Assembly: GCA_963802765.1 (NCBI GenBank)
Contig: CAWDJZ010000013.1
Location: forward strand, 372,001 to 436,000
DNA length: 64,000 nt
Direction of reading: 5' to 3'
Origin: Gaiellasilicea sp963802765
GTDB taxonomy: Bacteria; Actinomycetota; Thermoleophilia; Gaiellales; Gaiellaceae
The position numbers and the translations under genes were made by a program. The notes beneath the pieces are model-generated. The model saw only the letters and a program-made list of their open reading frames with translations. It was not told the origin of the DNA and searched no databases. Shown piece by piece: positions 27,585 through 35,774 of this stretch (within the stretch, counting starts at the first letter, position 1; the number at the start of each line of letters is the position of its first letter).

Positions 27585-28229
27585 GTGAGCGGTTGCTGCG
27601 CACGTCACGGGCAGGAGGAGTTCTTCGACTCCAAGATCGCCGCCCACGATGCCCGCAAGTACCGGCGCAAGGGACCGGACGCGATCGCCCGCTCGCTCTC
27701 GCGGAGGGCCAGCGCGCGCGGTGTCGAGGGGGCCACTGTGCTGGAGATCGGCGGCGGCATCGGACAGGTCATGCTCGAGCTGCTTGCGGCAGGGGCGGCG
27801 TCCGGCGACGTGATCGAGCTCCTGCCGGTCTACGAGCCGCACGTGCGTGAGCTGGCGAGCGAGGCGGGGCTCGCTGACCGTGTCACCTTTCGGACGGCCG
27901 ATCTCGTTGCCGATCCGGCTGCGGGCGCTCCCGCCGACATCGTCGTCCTGAACAAAGTCGTCTGCTGCACGCCCGACGGGGTCGAGCTGGCCGGGATCGC
28001 GGCCTCGCTCGCGCGGCGGACGCTCGCGCTCAGCTATCCGCGGCGGGCGTGGTGGGTGCGCGCCGCGCTCAGCATCGTCAACACGTACTTCCGGGCGCGT
28101 CGCCGCCGCTTTCGCGTCTACCTTCACCCACCCGACGCGCTCCACACGGCGGTGGAGGCGCACGGTCTCGCACGGGCCTCCGAGCGCGACGGCGCGGTGT
28201 TTCGGGTCGTCGCATTCGAGCGGACGTAA
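27585..28229 (+). CDS. Class I SAM-dependent methyltransferase
   Basis: A 214-residue methyltransferase. Motif I is VLEIGGGIGQVMLELL; the acidic loop after strand 2 is ELLPVYEPHVRELAS, and motif IV lies in PADIVVLNKVVCCTPDG. The N-terminus (SGCCARHGQEEFF) has a Cys pair and His that could bind metal or simply be part of the lid. The start is GTG 27585, divergent from ettA by 41 bases. The next gene starts 9 bases after its stop, suggesting a shared transcript. Substrate unknown. Confidence 0.82.
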   Translation: MSGCCARHGQEEFFDSKIAAHDARKYRRKGPDAIARSLSRRASARGVEGATVLEIGGGIGQVMLELLAAGAASGDVIELLPVYEPHVRELASEAGLADRVTFRTADLVADPAAGAPADIVVLNKVVCCTPDGVELAGIAASLARRTLALSYPRRAWWVRAALSIVNTYFRARRRRFRVYLHPPDALHTAVEAHGLARASERDGAVFRVVAFERT

Positions 28230-28238
28230 CCTTCGACC

Positions 28239-28853
28239 ATGAGCGAGCTCGGCCTGTTTCCACTCGGGATCGTGCTGCTCCCGACGGAGCAGATCCCGCT
28301 TCACATCTTCGAGGACCGCTACCAGGAGCTGATCGGGGAATGCCTCGCCGAGGAGCGCGAGTTCGGGCTCGTCTACGCGCACGACGACGGGCTCAGCGAG
28401 ATCGGCACGCGGGCGGCGGTGACCGAGGTGCTCGACCGCTTCGAGGACGGCCGGATGAACGTCGTCGTCGAGGGACGCGATCGTTTCCGGCTGCTCGAGC
28501 TCACGGAGGGACGCGCGTACCAGACCGGGCTTGTCGAGCCCGTCGAGGACGAGCCCGACAGCGCCGACCCTGAGGACTCCGAGCAGGCCGTCGAGCTCTT
28601 CCACAAGCTCGTGGAGCTGACCGGGGCCGAAGTCGAGGAGCCGAGCCTCGCGGCCGAGCAGCTGTCGTTCGAGCTCGCCGGGCGCTTCGAGTTCGCGCCG
28701 GAGCTGAAGCAGCGGCTCCTGCAGCTGACCTCCGAGCGCGAGCGGATGCACCTGCTGGCCGAGCTCCTCGCGGGCGCGGCCACCGCCGTGGAGCGCGAGC
28801 GCGAGATCGCCCAGCGCGCGCAGGGCAACGGCAAAGTAGACCCGCGCGGCTGA
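28239..28853 (+). CDS. LON peptidase substrate-binding domain protein
   Basis: A 204-residue protein made of the Lon N-terminal domain alone: FPLGIVLLPTEQIPLHIFEDRYQEL near the N-terminus (residues 6-30) and a helical tail (ERERMHLLAELLAGA). There is no AAA or protease domain. Stand-alone Lon-N proteins are common in Actinobacteria and of unclear role, possibly substrate adaptors. It lies 9 bases after the methyltransferase. Confidence 0.88.
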   Translation: MSELGLFPLGIVLLPTEQIPLHIFEDRYQELIGECLAEEREFGLVYAHDDGLSEIGTRAAVTEVLDRFEDGRMNVVVEGRDRFRLLELTEGRAYQTGLVEPVEDEPDSADPEDSEQAVELFHKLVELTGAEVEEPSLAAEQLSFELAGRFEFAPELKQRLLQLTSERERMHLLAELLAGAATAVEREREIAQRAQGNGKVDPRG

Positions 28854-28870
28854 CCACCGGCCACTGGCCG

Positions 28871-28910
28871 GCTGCGCCTCCCGGCCGGCTGAGCCGGCCT
28901 CCGGCGCAGC
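28871..28910 (-). repeat. Nested palindromic element, solo copy
   Basis: Read on the minus strand: outer arm GCTGCGCC, GGAG, inner arm GCCGGC, loop TCA, GCCGGC, CGGGAG, then the outer return arm GCGCAGC. The same layout recurs at 30.3 and 46.77 kb with a changed but still complementary outer arm at 30.3 kb. It sits between the Lon-domain gene and sufS and is outside both coding regions. Confidence 0.65.
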
Positions 28911-28955
28911 CTCGCGGCGCGCCAGAGGCCGCTGGTCGGTAAGTACGATGACGAC

Positions 28956-30200
28956 ATGGCGGTAACTGCAGAGGCAAAGCTCGACGTCCAGAGCATCCGG
29001 GACGATTTCCCCTACCTCGAGGAGCTCCAGAACGGCAAGCCGGTCGCGTTTCTCGACTCGGCGGCGTCCGCCCAGAAGCCCCGCGTCGTGCTCGAGACGA
29101 TGAGCCGGTTCTACGAGACGTCGTACGCAAACGTGCACCGCGGCGTCTACCGGCTCGCCGAGCGCGCGACCGAGGCGCTCGAAGGCGCGCGAGAGAAGGT
29201 GCGCGCCTTGCTGAACGCGACCGACGCCCGCGAGGTGATCTTCGTACGCAACGCGACGGAAGGCATCAACCTCGTCGCGTACTCGTGGGGCCTCAACGAG
29301 CTCGGTCCGGGCGATCTCGTCCTCGTCACCGAGCTCGAGCACCACTCGAACTTCGTCCCGTGGCAGTACATCGCCAACCGGACGGGCGCCTCGTTCCGAA
29401 TGCTTCCGCTCGACGAGAGCGGCGAGCTCCGGCTCGATCTCGCCGATGAGATCGCCGGCGACGAGCGCGTCAAGGTCGTGGCTGCGGGGCTCACCTCGAA
29501 CTCACTCGGTACGAACAACCCGATCGAGCGGCTCGCGGCCTGGGCGCACGAGCGCGGCGCGATCGTCGTCGGCGACGCCGCGCAGGCGGCCCCTCACCGG
29601 CGGCTCGACGCCCAAACGCTCGGCTGCGACTTCCTCGCGGTCTCGGGTCACAAGATGTGCGGGCCGAGCGGTGCCGGTGCGCTCTGGGGTCGCGGCGAGC
29701 TGCTCGAGCGGATGGAGCCCTTCCTGCTCGGCGGGCACATGATCCGCATGGTCGGCGACGAGAAGACGACGTGGGGAGCGATCCCGCACAAGTTCGAGGC
29801 GGGAACGGCGCCGATGGCGGAGGCGGTCGGCTTCGGCGCCGCGATCGATTACCTGAGCAACGTCGGCTTCGACGCGATCGAGCAGCACGAGCACCGCCTC
29901 GTGGCGTACGCGCTCGACGCGCTCGCCGAGCTGCCGTGGATAACGCTCTACGGGCCATCGGCCGACCGCCGTGCCGGGATCGTTTCCTTCAACGTCGAGG
30001 GCGTGCATCCCCATGACGTCGCTCAGATCCTCGACATGGAGGCCGTCGCCATCCGCGCCGGCCACCACTGCTGCCAGCCGTTGATGCGACGGCTCGGCGT
30101 CGTTGCGACGAACCGGGCCAGTTTCTACCTCTACACGACCATCGAGGAGATCGACCGCCTCGTTGCCGGGCTGCACCGAGCGAGGCAAGTGTTCGCTTGA
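28956..30200 (+). CDS. sufS: Cysteine desulfurase SufS
   Basis: A 414-residue group II PLP cysteine desulfurase. The PLP lysine is Lys233 in AVSGHKMCGPSG; the catalytic Cys is in IRAGHHCCQPLMRRLG (Cys372). Family anchors include FLDSAASAQKP, NVHRGVYRL, EHHSNFVPWQ and FEAGTAP. It supplies persulfide sulfur to SufU and thence SufBCD. The tandem Cys (HHCCQP rather than HHCAQP) is a small variation. The ATG at 28956 was chosen because it gives the typical N-terminus; a nested palindrome lies just upstream. Confidence 0.95.
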   Translation: MAVTAEAKLDVQSIRDDFPYLEELQNGKPVAFLDSAASAQKPRVVLETMSRFYETSYANVHRGVYRLAERATEALEGAREKVRALLNATDAREVIFVRNATEGINLVAYSWGLNELGPGDLVLVTELEHHSNFVPWQYIANRTGASFRMLPLDESGELRLDLADEIAGDERVKVVAAGLTSNSLGTNNPIERLAAWAHERGAIVVGDAAQAAPHRRLDAQTLGCDFLAVSGHKMCGPSGAGALWGRGELLERMEPFLLGGHMIRMVGDEKTTWGAIPHKFEAGTAPMAEAVGFGAAIDYLSNVGFDAIEQHEHRLVAYALDALAELPWITLYGPSADRRAGIVSFNVEGVHPHDVAQILDMEAVAIRAGHHCCQPLMRRLGVVATNRASFYLYTTIEEIDRLVAGLHRARQVFA

Positions 30201-30227
30201 GTTTGCTCGCGTTCCAGGGACGTCGCT

Positions 30228-30337
30228 CGCGGTGCGTAGGCCGGTGGAACAGTACGGAAGTACGGGCCGCCGGCTGGAGCGCCGCGAGCGGCGTCAGCCT
30301 TTCGCGGAGCCCGGCTTCGCCGGGCGGGAGCGAAAGG
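30228..30337 (+). repeat. Composite intergenic element (conserved 46-bp module plus nested palindrome)
   Basis: The first part holds GTAGGCCGGTGGAACAGTAC and then GGAAGTACGGGCCGCC, and the second is a nested hairpin: CCTTTCGC, GGAG, CCCGGC, TTC, GCCGGG, CGGGAG, CGAAAGG (30298-30337). Both parts occur in the same order, on the opposite strand, at 46.75-46.89 kb. The element ends 11 bases before the sufU start and could form a structure in the sufS-sufU transcript. Confidence 0.7.
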
Positions 30338-30348
30338 CGGCCTGGGAC

Positions 30349-30777
30349 GTGAGCGAGTTCGACCAGCTGTATCGGGAGGTCATCCTCGACCACTACAAGA
30401 ATCCGCGCGGGCACGGGCTCCTCGATGCACCCGATGCGCAGGCCGAGGGGCAGAATCCGCTCTGTGGCGACGAGGTGACCGTGTCGCTCCGGTTCGATGG
30501 CAACGTGATCGCGGACGTCGGCTTCGAGGGCCGCGGCTGCGCGATCTCCCAGGCGGCGACCTCGATGCTGACCGAGCTCGTGGTCGGCCGGGACGCGGAC
30601 GAGGTGGCGCGGATGCCGAAGGAGGAGCTGCTCGAGGAGATCGGGATCCCGCTCACGCCGGTCCGCCTGAAGTGCGCGATCCTCGGCCTCGGCGTCCTGA
30701 AGGTCGCGCTGCACAAGTCGAGGGGCACGCCGCTCCCCGACGAGTGGGCCCAGGGCGACGACCTCACGATCTCGTAG
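30349..30777 (+). CDS. sufU: Fe-S cluster assembly sulfurtransferase SufU
   Basis: A 142-residue IscU-like zinc protein of the SufU type. The three conserved cysteines are in NPLCGDEV, GRGCAISQA and LKCAILGLG. The longer loop between them and the SufS gene next door mark SufU rather than IscU; it accepts persulfide from SufS by ligand exchange at zinc. GTG start at 30349, 149 bases after sufS. Its stop overlaps the Rieske start by 3 bases. Confidence 0.94.
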   Translation: MSEFDQLYREVILDHYKNPRGHGLLDAPDAQAEGQNPLCGDEVTVSLRFDGNVIADVGFEGRGCAISQAATSMLTELVVGRDADEVARMPKEELLEEIGIPLTPVRLKCAILGLGVLKVALHKSRGTPLPDEWAQGDDLTIS

Positions 30778-31088
30778 TGGCCACCGTCGACGTCTGCCCC
30801 GAGGCGGAGCTGCCGCCGGGGCACGTGAAGATCGTCTGGTCCGGGCCGATCGCGATCGGCGTCTACAACTGCAACGGCAGCCTGTACGCAATCGAGGATC
30901 GCTGCTCCCACGACGACGGGCCTCTCTGCGAGGGCGAGTGGGAGCCGGACGAGTGCGTGGCCATCTGCCCACGCCACGGCTCACGCTTCGACATCACCAC
31001 CGGAGCGGCGCTGACGCTGCCGGCCTACCAGCCGGTCGCGACCTTCCCGGTCCGCGTCGAGGACGGCTGGGTCCGCGTCGACGTCTAG
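30777..31088 (+). CDS. Rieske [2Fe-2S] ferredoxin
   Basis: A 103-residue soluble Rieske-domain protein. The cluster ligands are in CSHDDGPL (Cys and His) and CPRHGSRFD (Cys and His). It resembles NirD/BphF-type ferredoxins that act as small electron carriers in dioxygenase systems or with SUF operons; some Actinobacteria place such a protein after sufU. It starts on the sufU stop codon and converges on the PH-like gene with a 4-base overlap. Confidence 0.92.
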   Translation: MATVDVCPEAELPPGHVKIVWSGPIAIGVYNCNGSLYAIEDRCSHDDGPLCEGEWEPDECVAICPRHGSRFDITTGAALTLPAYQPVATFPVRVEDGWVRVDV

Positions 31089-31459
31089 GACGGCTGCGTC
31101 TCGTCGAGCTGCCGGTCGCGCAGCCGCGCGGCCAGCGTCTCGGGGTCGTCCACGCTGAGCACGACGCGGCGGAACTCGTGCCCGGCGAGGTCGAGCACGA
31201 CCGCCCGCTCCCGATCATCGACGTCCAGGAACGACCAGCGGCCGTGCTCGCGGAAGCGGCCGCGCTGCGTCGTGCCGAACGGCGGCGTCGAGAGCCCGAT
31301 CCGCCACGCGAGCGCACCTGGCGGGTCGGTCAGGCCGACCGAGACGAAGCGGATCGTCGTGTACGGGACGCGCACGATGCCGGTGAGTGTCGCGAGCGCG
31401 GCGAGCCCCGAGTAGTCGACGACGAGCGCGTCCTCGTGCAGGTCGATCCTGCGGCTCAT
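31085..31459 (-). CDS. PH-like domain protein of unknown function
   Basis: A 124-residue cytosolic protein of beta-rich character: IDLHEDALVVDYSGLAAL, VRVPYTTIRFVSVGL, GRWSFLDVDDRERAVVLDL and a final helix with DPETLAARLRDR. The pattern resembles bacterial pleckstrin-like families, such as those where a DDP/ETLAA helix closes the fold. No enzymatic motif. ATG start at 31459. Function unknown. Confidence 0.65.
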   Translation of the reverse strand: MSRRIDLHEDALVVDYSGLAALATLTGIVRVPYTTIRFVSVGLTDPPGALAWRIGLSTPPFGTTQRGRFREHGRWSFLDVDDRERAVVLDLAGHEFRRVVLSVDDPETLAARLRDRQLDETQPS

Positions 31460-31510
31460 GCCCCGATCCTATGCCCGGTCTTCCCGTGCTGCGCCGGCCG
31501 TCTGTGCTGC

Positions 31511-31739
31511 TACAGTCGAGCTACCGCGGAAAGGAGGTGGTCCGGCAGTGGAGATTTCCAGTACGGGCAGTGGAGGTGCCAGCCGGTAGGGACGTGCCCC
31601 TGGGACCTGCAAGGGGAATCGTCTAGCCAGCGTAGGGGGCCCGCGGAACGACTCGCGCCGCTTCGGCAGGAAGCGTCTCTGCCAATACCAGGCTGGTAAC
31701 CGAAGATCGAGGGGCCGCGTCTGCGGCCCCTCGTCTTTT
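31511..31739 (+). other. Unassigned small transcription unit (sRNA or small peptide gene)
   Basis: In the 517-base gap from 31460 to 31976 no ordinary gene is seen. TACAGT (31511-31516) fits an actinobacterial -10. Then AAAGGAGGTGGTCC (31530-31543) pairs with almost the whole 16S rRNA 3' tail, and a strong terminator closes the unit at 31709-31739. GTG at 31548 would encode only 13 residues (VEISSTGSGGASR). A second frame from GTG 31537 gives 29 codons, and the longest frame, without a usable start, would give about 48 codons. So it is either a structured RNA or a very short peptide gene with an extreme Shine-Dalgarno. Confidence 0.5.
31709..31739 (+). terminator. Intrinsic terminator of the small unit
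   Basis: A perfect 10-base stem GAGGGGCCGC / GCGGCCCCTC with loop GTCT, followed by GTCTTTT. It is the clearest rho-independent terminator in the window. Confidence 0.85.
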
Positions 31740-31782
31740 CAGAGCGCAGGCGTCGCGCGCCCGGAGCCGCGGGACACTCCTG

Positions 31783-31847
31783 TACACGTCCGCGAGGGAC
31801 ATGAGGGGGCCAGGACCCCACAGGTCCGCTGCGGACAGCTGGGTCGC
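31783..31847 (+). repeat. REP-like repeat, copy A
   Basis: Contains GGGGCCAGGACCCCACA and then GTCCGCTGCGGAC, a hairpin, ending GGGTCGC. It is a direct repeat of copy B 130 bases further on and shares its core with the palindrome in the RAYT 3' end. Confidence 0.65.
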
Positions 31848-31912
31848 CAGGCGGCGGGCGCCGCGGAGCTCTTTCGTCGAGCCGCACGAGCGGAGTGCCG
31901 GGACTGTCTCAG

Positions 31913-31977
31913 GACACGTCCGCGCTGGACATGCTGGGGCCAGGACCCCACACGTCCGCTGCGGACACGTGGGTCGC
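31913..31977 (+). repeat. REP-like repeat, copy B
   Basis: Same structure as copy A with about 90% identity over 65 bases. CCCAC-AC-GTCCGC-T-GCGGAC-AC-GTGGG forms a strong hairpin with two internal mismatches. Its last base is the first base of the stop codon of the leftward NDUFA9-like gene, so it lies at that gene's 3' end and could help stop transcription. Confidence 0.65.
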
Positions 31978-32867
31978 TAGGCCGTGGAACGGCGGAGCTG
32001 CTCGTCGAGCGGGACGAGCGGCAGGCCGAAGGTGTCGACCGCGTCCGTGTTCGTGACGACGCTGTCACCCGCCGCGAGCATCTTCAGCTGGTCGCGCGTG
32101 ACGGGCGGCTTCGGCAGCTTCTCCAGCACAGCAGCCTGGGCCCGCATCAGTCCGAACGGCAGGTGGATCGAGGGGCGGCGGATGCCGAGCGTGCGCTTCA
32201 GCCGCTCCCAGAACTCATTCCAGGTGACGACGTCCGGGCCGCCGATCTCGAACGTCCGGTTCGTCGCCTCAGGCCGCGTGAGCCCCGCCTCGAAGTACGC
32301 GCCGACGTCCTCGATCCAGATCGGCTGCAGCCGCTGCGTGCCCGGCCCGACGATGGGCGTGACCGGAGCCAGCTTGGCAATCTTCGCGAACTGCTGCAGC
32401 GCGGCGCCGCCGGGCCCGAAGACGAAGCTCGGCCGGAAGATCACGTGCTCGAGCCCGGACTCCTTCACCGTTCGCTCCATGTCCCACTTGGCGCGGTAGT
32501 AGGGCACGAGGTCCTTCGTCTCCTCGGTCACGCCGAGCGCCGAGATGAGCACGAATCGCCGCACGCCCGCCTCCTTCGCCGCCGCGACGAGGTCGCGTGT
32601 CCCCTGCTCCATGACGCGCTCGAACTCCTCCGGCTTGCCGGTGATGATCGCGACCAGGTGAACGACCGCATCCTGGCCGTCGACCGCGCTCCGCAGGCTG
32701 GCCGCATCGGCCATGTCACCCTGGACGGCCTCCACGCCTTCGAGCCCCGCCTGCGCTGCCTTCCCCGGCTCGCGTTCGAGCACGCGGACCGTGTGCCCGG
32801 CGTCGAGCAGCGCCCGGACGACGGCCGGGCCGACGAAGCCGGTTCCGCCGGTGACGAGGACCTTCAT
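31977..32867 (-). CDS. Atypical SDR, complex I NDUFA9-like NAD(P)-binding protein
   Basis: A 296-residue extended/atypical SDR. N-terminal Rossmann motif VTGGTGFVGPAVVRALL; VVHLVAIITGKP in the second strand region; YYRAKWDMERTVKESGLEHVI replaces the catalytic YxxxK with YRAKW, a feature of the NmrA/NDUFA9 group. Such proteins often bind NAD(P) without being reductases and may be lipid- or quinone-related. ATG at 32867 overlaps the dcd stop (ATGA), so it is coupled to dcd. Confidence 0.87.
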   Translation of the reverse strand: MKVLVTGGTGFVGPAVVRALLDAGHTVRVLEREPGKAAQAGLEGVEAVQGDMADAASLRSAVDGQDAVVHLVAIITGKPEEFERVMEQGTRDLVAAAKEAGVRRFVLISALGVTEETKDLVPYYRAKWDMERTVKESGLEHVIFRPSFVFGPGGAALQQFAKIAKLAPVTPIVGPGTQRLQPIWIEDVGAYFEAGLTRPEATNRTFEIGGPDVVTWNEFWERLKRTLGIRRPSIHLPFGLMRAQAAVLEKLPKPPVTRDQLKMLAAGDSVVTNTDAVDTFGLPLVPLDEQLRRSTA

Positions 32868-33430
32868 GCCTCGAAGTTCTTCCAGTAGCGGCTCGGCGTC
32901 GGCCCTTGCTGGCCCTGGTACTTGGAGCCGAGCCCGCCGGAGCCGTAGGGCTTCTCGGCCGCTGTGGACAGCCGCACGAACGAGAGCTGGCCGATCTTCA
33001 TCCCGCGGTAGATCGTGATCGGGAGGTTGGCGACGTTCGAGAGCTCGAGCGTCACGTGGCCGTCCCAGCCGGGATCGATGAAGCCCGCGGTCGAGTGGAT
33101 CAGGAGGCCGAGTCGCCCGAGCGAGCTCTTTCCCTCGAGCCGGGCGACGAGGTCGTCGGGGAGCCGCACGCGCTCGAGCGTCGATCCGAGCACGAACTCC
33201 CCCGGATGGAGGATGAACGGGGTCTCGTCGTCGATCTCGACGAGCTCGGTGAGCTCCTCCTGCTCGGTCTTGACGTCGATGTAGGGGTAGCGGGAGTTGC
33301 GGAAAACGCGGAAGTAGCGATCGACCCGCACGTCCATGCTGGACGGTTGCAGCAGCGTCTCGTCGTACGGTTCGATCTCGATCCGGCCCTCGCCGAGCAG
33401 CTCCTTGATCGTCCGGTCGGACAGGACCAC
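32864..33430 (-). CDS. dcd: dCTP deaminase (possibly bifunctional, dUMP-forming)
   Basis: A 188-residue Dcd. Motifs: SDRTIKELL at the start, LLQPSSMDVRVDRYFRVF, EGKSSLGRLGL, HSTAGFIDPGWDGHVTLELSN with the catalytic Glu, and the C-terminal lid YGSGGLGSKYQGQQGPTPSR. Length and lid match the actinobacterial and archaeal enzymes that deaminate dCTP and hydrolyse it straight to dUMP, but bifunctionality is inferred. GTG at 33430; 67 bases of divergent spacer to the next gene. Confidence 0.94.
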   Translation of the reverse strand: MVLSDRTIKELLGEGRIEIEPYDETLLQPSSMDVRVDRYFRVFRNSRYPYIDVKTEQEELTELVEIDDETPFILHPGEFVLGSTLERVRLPDDLVARLEGKSSLGRLGLLIHSTAGFIDPGWDGHVTLELSNVANLPITIYRGMKIGQLSFVRLSTAAEKPYGSGGLGSKYQGQQGPTPSRYWKNFEA

Positions 33431-33497
33431 GCGCCGGATTCTACGGTTCTCCTTGCAGCGAAGAAGTTTTCCACATACCGTTCGCCGCCGCGTGTCG

Positions 33498-34688
33498 ATG
33501 CTGTTCGAGCCGATGGAGCCGAACGAGCGCTTCCGCGCCCGCCGCGAGGCGGCGCGGCGCCGGCGCCGGCATCGCCGCGTGGTCCTGCTCGGCCTGCTCC
33601 TCGGCCTCACGGCCGTCCTCGCGGTCGGGGCGAGGTTCGTGATCGGCGAGGAGAAGCAAACGGTCGTCGCGAGCCGCGACACGCCGACAAAGCGGCCGGC
33701 CGCGCAGTCCGCTGCCAACGCGCCGCGTGCACTCCCGAAGGAGGTCCGCGGCATCCACGTGACGATGGCCCTGGCCTCGCTCGACGGGAAGCTGCAGGAG
33801 TACCTGAAGCTCGTCGACGAGGGCATGAACACGCTCGAGCTCGACGTCAAGGACGAGAACGGCGAGATCGGCTTCGTCCCCTCGTCGGTCCCGCTCGCGC
33901 GCGGCGTCGGTGCCGCCAAGTCGTACTACAAGCCACGCGAGGTCGCGCGTCTCGTCCACGCGAAGGGCGTCTACCTGATCGGCCGGGTCGTCGTCTTCGA
34001 GGATCCGATCCTCGCGGCGGGCCGGCCCGGGCTCGCGATCAAGCGCCCGGACGGCTCGATCTGGCGCAACGACGCGGGCCTCGGCTGGACGAACCCGTAC
34101 GACAAGCGGGTCTGGGACTACAACGTCTCGATCGCCGAGGTCGCAGCGAAAGCCGGCTTCGACGAGATCCAGTTCGACTACGTCCGCTTCCCGACCGACG
34201 GCAACGTCGACGAGATCGTCTACCCCGGCAAGACGAAGAAGGCGCCGGGCTGGGTGATCACCGAGTTCGTCCACTACGCGACGAAGCGGCTGAGGCCGCT
34301 CGGCGTGAGGGTCTCGACCGACCTCTTCGGGCTCGCGGCCACCCGCGACCTCGGCATCGGCCAGGTGCCGCGGCGGCTCGCGAAGTACGTCGACGCGATC
34401 TACCCGATGGTCTACCCGTCCCACTACAGGGACGGCGAGTACGGTCTCGAGAGCCCAAACGCCGCTCCGGGCCCGACGGTCGAGTGGGCGCTGTCCGACT
34501 TCCGCAAGCAGATGCAGAAGGGGAAGGCCGAGCTGATCCCCTGGCTGCAGGACTTCTCCTACGGGAGAACGTACGGGCTCGCCGAGGTGAAAGCCCAGAT
34601 CGAAGCCGCTCGCGTGATGGGCGCCCGCGGCTACCTGCTCTGGAACCCGCTCGGCGTCTACACGCCGGGCGCGCTCGCTCCTGCGTAA
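33498..34688 (+). CDS. Putative glycoside hydrolase (DUF4015), membrane-anchored
   Basis: A 396-residue protein with a basic N-terminus (RARREAARRRRRHRR) and one membrane segment (VVLLGLLLGLTAVLAVG), then an extracytoplasmic TIM-barrel-like domain of the DUF4015 family: EVRGIHVTMALAS, MNTLELDVKDENG, GFDEIQFDYVRFPTDG (the acid-rich strand), RVSTDLFGLAA, DAIYPMVYPSHY and SYGRTYGLAEV. The acids in DEIQFDYVRFP and STDLFG are candidate catalytic residues. Carbohydrate target unknown. ATG chosen at 33498; an internal ATG at 33513 is possible. Confidence 0.88.
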   Translation: MLFEPMEPNERFRARREAARRRRRHRRVVLLGLLLGLTAVLAVGARFVIGEEKQTVVASRDTPTKRPAAQSAANAPRALPKEVRGIHVTMALASLDGKLQEYLKLVDEGMNTLELDVKDENGEIGFVPSSVPLARGVGAAKSYYKPREVARLVHAKGVYLIGRVVVFEDPILAAGRPGLAIKRPDGSIWRNDAGLGWTNPYDKRVWDYNVSIAEVAAKAGFDEIQFDYVRFPTDGNVDEIVYPGKTKKAPGWVITEFVHYATKRLRPLGVRVSTDLFGLAATRDLGIGQVPRRLAKYVDAIYPMVYPSHYRDGEYGLESPNAAPGPTVEWALSDFRKQMQKGKAELIPWLQDFSYGRTYGLAEVKAQIEAARVMGARGYLLWNPLGVYTPGALAPA

Positions 34689-34709
34689 CGCTTGTTACGA
34701 TCGCCGCGC

Positions 34710-35141
34710 ATGGCGATCGGCGACGTGATGAGGACACGGGTCGTGAGCGTCGAGATGAGCGACTCCGCGCGCCTCGCCGTTTTGCGGATGCTCGAGGAGG
34801 GGGTCGGCTCGGTCGCCGTCACCGACGCGGGCAAGCTCGTCGGCATCTTCACCGAGCGGGACGTCCTCGCTCTCGCCGGCGACGGCACCGACCTCGACAG
34901 CGTGCGGGTCGGAGACGTGATGACGCGCGAGCCCGTGACGGTCGACGCCGGGGTCGCCGTGCTCGACGCCGCGCGGCTGATGGGGGACAGGAAGATCCGC
35001 CACCTGCCGGTCGTGGAGGGGGAGCACCTGCTCGGGATGATCGGCATCCGCGACGTGCTCGGCAGCCTCGTCGAGCGCCTCTGGCAGACACACGACCCCG
35101 ACGCGCACGACACGGCGCGCTCGCTCTTCAAAGAACGCTGA
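34710..35141 (+). CDS. CBS-domain pair protein
   Basis: A 143-residue protein consisting of two CBS domains: GDVMRTRVVSVEMSDSARL to KLVGIFTERDVL, and VGDVMTREPVTVDAG to LLGMIGIRDVLG. The pair forms a Bateman module that usually binds adenine nucleotides. No fused enzyme; the short C-terminal tail is charged. It lies 21 bases after the glycoside hydrolase and is convergent with pdxH. Confidence 0.9.
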   Translation: MAIGDVMRTRVVSVEMSDSARLAVLRMLEEGVGSVAVTDAGKLVGIFTERDVLALAGDGTDLDSVRVGDVMTREPVTVDAGVAVLDAARLMGDRKIRHLPVVEGEHLLGMIGIRDVLGSLVERLWQTHDPDAHDTARSLFKER

Positions 35142-35148
35142 TCCTGCT

Positions 35149-35742
35149 CTAGGGCGCGAGCCGCTCCCGGCGCCAGCCGTTGCCCTCGCGCTCGTAGCGG
35201 ACGCGGTCGTGGAGGCGGTCCGCCTGGTGCTGCCAGAACTCGTACGCCTCGGGCACGAGCCGGAAGCCGCCCCAGTGCGGCGGCAGCGGCACCTCCGCTC
35301 CCGGGAAGCGCGAGCGGGCCTCGGCGACGAGGCGGTCGAGCTCGGCCCGGCCTGTGAGGCGACGGCTCTGCGGCGAGGCCCAGGCGGCGAGCCGGCTGGG
35401 GCCGGGCCGCGTCCGGAAGTACGCCTCCGACTCCTCCGCCGGGACGCGCACGACCGCACCCTCGACGCGCACCTGGCGGCCGAGCTCCTGCCAGTGGAAG
35501 AGGAGCGCCGCCGCTGGGTTTTGCTCCAGCTCGACGCCCTTGCGGCTCTCGTAGTTCGTGTAGAAGGCGAAGCCGCGCTCGTCCGCGCCCTTCAGCAACA
35601 CCATCCGGGCCGACGGCCGGCCCTTTCGGTCGGCCGTCGCCAGTGCCATCGCCTCGGGCCTCGCAACGCCCGCCGCGCCCGCCTCGGCGAACCAGCGCGT
35701 GAACTCCCGGAGCGGGTCGGGATCGAGGTCTCGCTCGTCCAT
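35149..35742 (-). CDS. pdxH: Pyridoxamine/pyridoxine 5'-phosphate oxidase
   Basis: A 197-residue FMN enzyme making PLP. Signature strings: RPSARMVLLKGADERGFAFYTNYESRKG, LLFHWQELGRQVRVEG, SRLAAWASPQS, PPHWGGFRLVPEAYEFWQ and the conserved end WRRERLAP. The gene's product would supply the PLP used by GabT next door and SufS. ATG at 35742; 32 bases separate it from the divergent gabT. Confidence 0.95.
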   Translation of the reverse strand: MDERDLDPDPLREFTRWFAEAGAAGVARPEAMALATADRKGRPSARMVLLKGADERGFAFYTNYESRKGVELEQNPAAALLFHWQELGRQVRVEGAVVRVPAEESEAYFRTRPGPSRLAAWASPQSRRLTGRAELDRLVAEARSRFPGAEVPLPPHWGGFRLVPEAYEFWQHQADRLHDRVRYEREGNGWRRERLAP

Positions 35743-35774
35743 CGGCGCAGCCTATTCGGCTACGCTGCCCGCCC

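Noticed and set aside
28854..28955. Rho-independent terminator after the Lon-domain gene
   Set aside because: The hairpin has no U tract and recurs in other loci; treated as a repeat.
31500..31740. tmRNA, 6S RNA, RNase P or SRP RNA
   Set aside because: None of their diagnostic pieces (GGTTC tail, GAGGAAAGTC, GGAAG SRP loop) is present, so it is left unassigned.
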